Under the pieces are notes generated by a model, which made no database searches, was not told where the DNA came from, and was given only the letters and a program-made list of their open reading frames with translations. Positions 61,628 to 64,000 of a DNA stretch of 64,000 nt are shown here, in pieces. Position numbers and translations under genes: made by a program. The DNA comes from Pseudarthrobacter defluvii. GTDB taxonomy: Bacteria > Actinomycetota > Actinomycetes > Actinomycetales > Micrococcaceae. The stretch spans positions 3,224,001-3,288,000 of the forward strand of contig NZ_JAUSYG010000001.1 of the NCBI RefSeq assembly GCF_030816725.1, given 5' to 3'. Within the stretch, counting starts at the first letter, position 1. Each line of letters begins with the position of its first letter.

Positions 61628-61653
61628 TCCACCACATCGGAAATGGCCCCTCC

Positions 61654-62514
61654 ATGACTTCACTGCAGTCCAGTCTCCGCCCGGTGCCCCGCGCAGCCTG
61701 GTGGATCATCAACGTCAGCCTCGCAGCATTGTTCCTCTATCCGTTCTGGGTGGTGATCTCCCAATCCATCAAATCCCCCGCCGAGGCCGCCGCCGCGCCG
61801 CCGACGCTGTTCCCCGGTTCCTTCTCATGGGGGAACTTCGCCAAGCTCTTCACCAACGAAAACGGCGGCGCCGGCTTCATCCAGCAACTGGGCAACAGCG
61901 TCCTGGTCTCCATCGGTGCCACCCTCCTGACCATCGTGTTGAGCACGCTCGCCGGCTACGGCTTCGCCAGGCTCCGGTTCCGGGGCAGCAACCTGCTGTT
62001 CTTCGCCACGCTGGCCACCTTCATGATTCCCTTCCAAGCGGTCATCACTCCGCTGTACCTGGTGCTGCACCAGATCGGCCTGACCAACAACCTCCTGGGC
62101 CTGATGCTCGTCTACACCACCTTCAACCTGCCCTTCGGCATCTTCCTGATGCGGAACTCCTTTGCCGCCCTCCCGTCGAGCATCGAGGAAGCGGCCCTGG
62201 TGGACGGGTGCGGGGTGCTGCGGGCGATGGTCCGGGTGCTGCTTCCGGTGGCCATCCCCGGGGTAATCAGCACAGCACTGTTCACCTTCTTCGCCTCGTG
62301 GAACGAGTTTTTCGCAGCACTGATCCTGATGACGGACCAGTCCAAGTACACCCTTCCCGTTGCCTTGAACGTCCTTTCCAGCGGCACCTTTGGAACATTG
62401 GACTGGGGAGCGCTGCAGGCCGGCGTCGCGGTGACCATCGTCCCCTGCATCGTCATCTACGTCCTGCTCCAGAAGTACTACGTGGGAGGCATGCTCACGG
62501 GCGCGATGAAGTAG
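61654..62514 (+). CDS. Sugar ABC transporter permease (MalG-type)
   Basis: 286 residues. Six helices, EAA-loop IEEAALVDGCGVLRAMVRVLLPVAIPG (about 178-204), MalG-like C-terminus. It ends the ABC cluster (binding protein, two permeases). Confidence 0.93.
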   Translation: MTSLQSSLRPVPRAAWWIINVSLAALFLYPFWVVISQSIKSPAEAAAAPPTLFPGSFSWGNFAKLFTNENGGAGFIQQLGNSVLVSIGATLLTIVLSTLAGYGFARLRFRGSNLLFFATLATFMIPFQAVITPLYLVLHQIGLTNNLLGLMLVYTTFNLPFGIFLMRNSFAALPSSIEEAALVDGCGVLRAMVRVLLPVAIPGVISTALFTFFASWNEFFAALILMTDQSKYTLPVALNVLSSGTFGTLDWGALQAGVAVTIVPCIVIYVLLQKYYVGGMLTGAMK

Positions 62515-62627
62515 GGCCCCGGCAAGGGCAGAGGCGCCGGTACTGCCACGTCGCCCCGCAGGGTCCGTTGTAGCTCTGAAGGGCCGGGCGTAAACTCAGC
62601 CCACCATCCATGCGGAGGCGAAAAGCC

Positions 62628-63365
62628 ATGAAGACCATCCGGACGCAGGCCCTCGAAGCGGAACACCACGCCACTCTCACTCCCGGCGAGGACGAGCGGT
62701 TCTCCGGATACGGCGTGATGGGGCTGCCGTTCAGTTCCGGGTACGTCCTGGCCATGCGGCGCTTCCCCGTCACCAGCGTCGGTCCGGGGTACACCTCGGT
62801 CTGGCTGCGCCGGCCCAGCGGTTCCTGGACCATCTATGCGGACGCAGCACCGGAGGTTTCCTGTGCCCGCTACTTCAGTGCCGCCCTCAACGAGGCCGTC
62901 CAGTGCGACGTCCGCGTGGACTGGACCGGCGACACCTCGTTCACCGTCAGCATCGGCCGGGACGTGGACCTGACCTGGACCGTGGAGCTCGAGTCAACTC
63001 CTGTCACCGCGGCCATGAGCGCGGTCATGACGGCGCTTCCCAACAAGATCCTGTCGAACAAGGCACTCCTGAAAACCATGGGTTCCGCCGCCGGGCCCAT
63101 GCTCAGCGCGGGCCGCCTCGGACTGACGGGCAGCGTACCCAACAAACAGGGCTTCCGGGCCAAACCCCGGCGCATATGGTTTATCTCCCGCAGCACCGTA
63201 ACCCTCGGCGGCGAGGACCTGGGCCGCCCGCAGCCACTCCCGGTCCAGTCACGGCTGGGTGACTTCTGGATACCCCAGCGCGGCATCTTCGTGATCGGCG
63301 CCTCGTCCTTTGACCGCTTTGATCCCGCGGAGCACCTGCCTGCCACCGCCCGCCGTACCCCGTAG
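62628..63365 (+). CDS. Conserved hypothetical protein (paralogue of 20488-21240)
   Basis: 245 residues from ATG 62628 (GGAGG nine bases upstream; ATG 62610 is an alternative). Shares MGLPFSSGY, SVGPGYTSVW, WTIYADAAPEVSCARYF and FWIPQRGIF with the 20488 protein. No domain recognised; no membrane segment. Function unknown. Confidence 0.75.
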   Translation: MKTIRTQALEAEHHATLTPGEDERFSGYGVMGLPFSSGYVLAMRRFPVTSVGPGYTSVWLRRPSGSWTIYADAAPEVSCARYFSAALNEAVQCDVRVDWTGDTSFTVSIGRDVDLTWTVELESTPVTAAMSAVMTALPNKILSNKALLKTMGSAAGPMLSAGRLGLTGSVPNKQGFRAKPRRIWFISRSTVTLGGEDLGRPQPLPVQSRLGDFWIPQRGIFVIGASSFDRFDPAEHLPATARRTP

Positions 63366-63434
63366 GCTACCTCCGCCCCTTCAGTGGATGCGCGATGTCC
63401 ACGGCGGGCACCCTCTGCTTGCTAGGGTCTGCGT

Positions 63435-63959
63435 ATGGCATCCCATTCCCACTCCATGGACGACGTGATCAATGAACCTGAGCGCGTCCAGTTCGAGTTC
63501 TTCCTGGACGAGCACCGCGCCGCGCTCAACCAGTGCCTGGATGGGCTGACCGAAGAGCAGGCCAGACGCCGGCTGGTACCCTCCCGCACCACGCTGCTGG
63601 GCCTGGTGAAGCATGCCGCATTCGTGGAAAAGGTGTGGTTCGATGAGGCCTTCACCGGCCGTCCCCGCAGTGAGATCGGCATCCCGGCCACCCCGGATGA
63701 ATCGTTCATCCTCGACGACGGCGACACCGTCGCCTCGGTCCGGGCGGCCCACCTTGCAGCCTGCGCAGCATCCCGTGCCGCGGCTGCCCCTATAAGCCTG
63801 GACGATGCGGTGACCGGCAACCGGCGGGGACCTGTCCCGCTGCGCTGGGTCTACCTGCACATGCTTTGTGAGCTGGCGCAGCACTGCGGGCACGCGGACA
63901 TCCTTCGCGAGCAGATCCTGGCGGTGGAACGCGCGGACGCACGCCCCTCACGCCACTAG
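63435..63959 (+). CDS. DinB-family/DUF664 protein
   Basis: 174 residues. Four-helix DinB-like bundle with metal-binding His: LVKHAAFVEKVWFDEA (about 56-71) and LCELAQHCGHADILREQIL. DUF664/mycothiol-dependent maleylpyruvate isomerase-like relatives use this fold to bind a metal. Function unknown. Confidence 0.88.
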   Translation: MASHSHSMDDVINEPERVQFEFFLDEHRAALNQCLDGLTEEQARRRLVPSRTTLLGLVKHAAFVEKVWFDEAFTGRPRSEIGIPATPDESFILDDGDTVASVRAAHLAACAASRAAAAPISLDDAVTGNRRGPVPLRWVYLHMLCELAQHCGHADILREQILAVERADARPSRH

Positions 63960-64000
63960 CCGGGCCACCAGCTCCCCGCGGCTTCCGACCCCCACCTTTT
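63960..64000. other. Window end, nothing seen
   Basis: 41 bases after the DinB-like gene; too short to interpret. Confidence 0.3.

Noticed and set aside
60613..61653. Frame that runs through the MalF-type gene into the MalG-type gene
   Set aside because: The first part is a shadow of the permease at 60668-61627; the second permease begins at ATG 61654.

Overview
The window looks like chromosome from a high-GC actinobacterium of the Arthrobacter/Pseudarthrobacter type (Micrococcaceae). The gene set fits this: Lrp, GntR, LacI and ROK regulators, a GH127/ABC sugar locus, an ascorbate-type PTS, TerC behind a Mn riboswitch-like leader, and an IS5-family element. No rRNA, tRNA or CRISPR array was seen. 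Genus is inferred from gene content, not from a marker gene.

Region 1 (1-16.2 kb) is a metabolic backbone broken by accessory DNA. An aminotransferase gene (cut by the window edge) diverges from an Lrp/AsnC regulator. An island at about 1.5-10.6 kb follows, and on its far side lies a 5'-truncated second copy of the Lrp 3' half, directly before a thiamine-pyrophosphate enzyme. The island reads visibly more AT-rich. It carries a leftward operon: coiled-coil membrane protein (DUF4407-like), TerY-like VWA protein, PP2C phosphatase, Ser/Thr kinase-like protein with a C-terminal beta domain, a small charged protein and a soluble VirD4/TraG-like ATPase. A large unrecognised protein converges on it. 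This set is the best candidate for a little-described signalling or defence system. A second accessory patch (12.7-16.1 kb) holds a membrane-anchored protein, a helix-hairpin-helix protein coupled to a possible nuclease, and a CoiA-like nuclease.

Region 2 (16.2-33.9 kb) is mostly metabolic: two nitrilase-superfamily amidohydrolases around an APC permease with a divergent GntR regulator; a dismembered SDR pseudogene; an HD-GYP/LuxR fusion; a quinone oxidoreductase; an MFS/TetR divergent pair with an obvious operator; a ROK regulator followed by PTS IIA, IIB, IIC and HPr; an SDR and a class-C beta-lactamase-like hydrolase.

Region 3 (34-49 kb) holds small genes, several of them frameshifted (DUF2306, HhH protein, two-TM protein). 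It also has a PEP-synthase/rifampin-phosphotransferase-like protein, AlkD-like repair protein, TMEM175 channel, secreted HNH nuclease and TerC. Related GC-rich palindromes (core GCCGCCGTCGTA) sit just 3' of many genes here and probably act as terminators.

Region 4 (49-64 kb) contains an oxalate/formate-type MFS antiporter with its 48-residue small partner, a glycosyltransferase, a flavin dehydrogenase, a GNAT protein, an ion channel, and an arabinoside-use locus. The locus has LacI, GH127 beta-L-arabinofuranosidase, a sugar-binding lipoprotein and two permeases, with an IS element inserted exactly at the GH127 stop codon. A paralogue of the 20.5-kb unknown gene and a DinB-like protein close the window.
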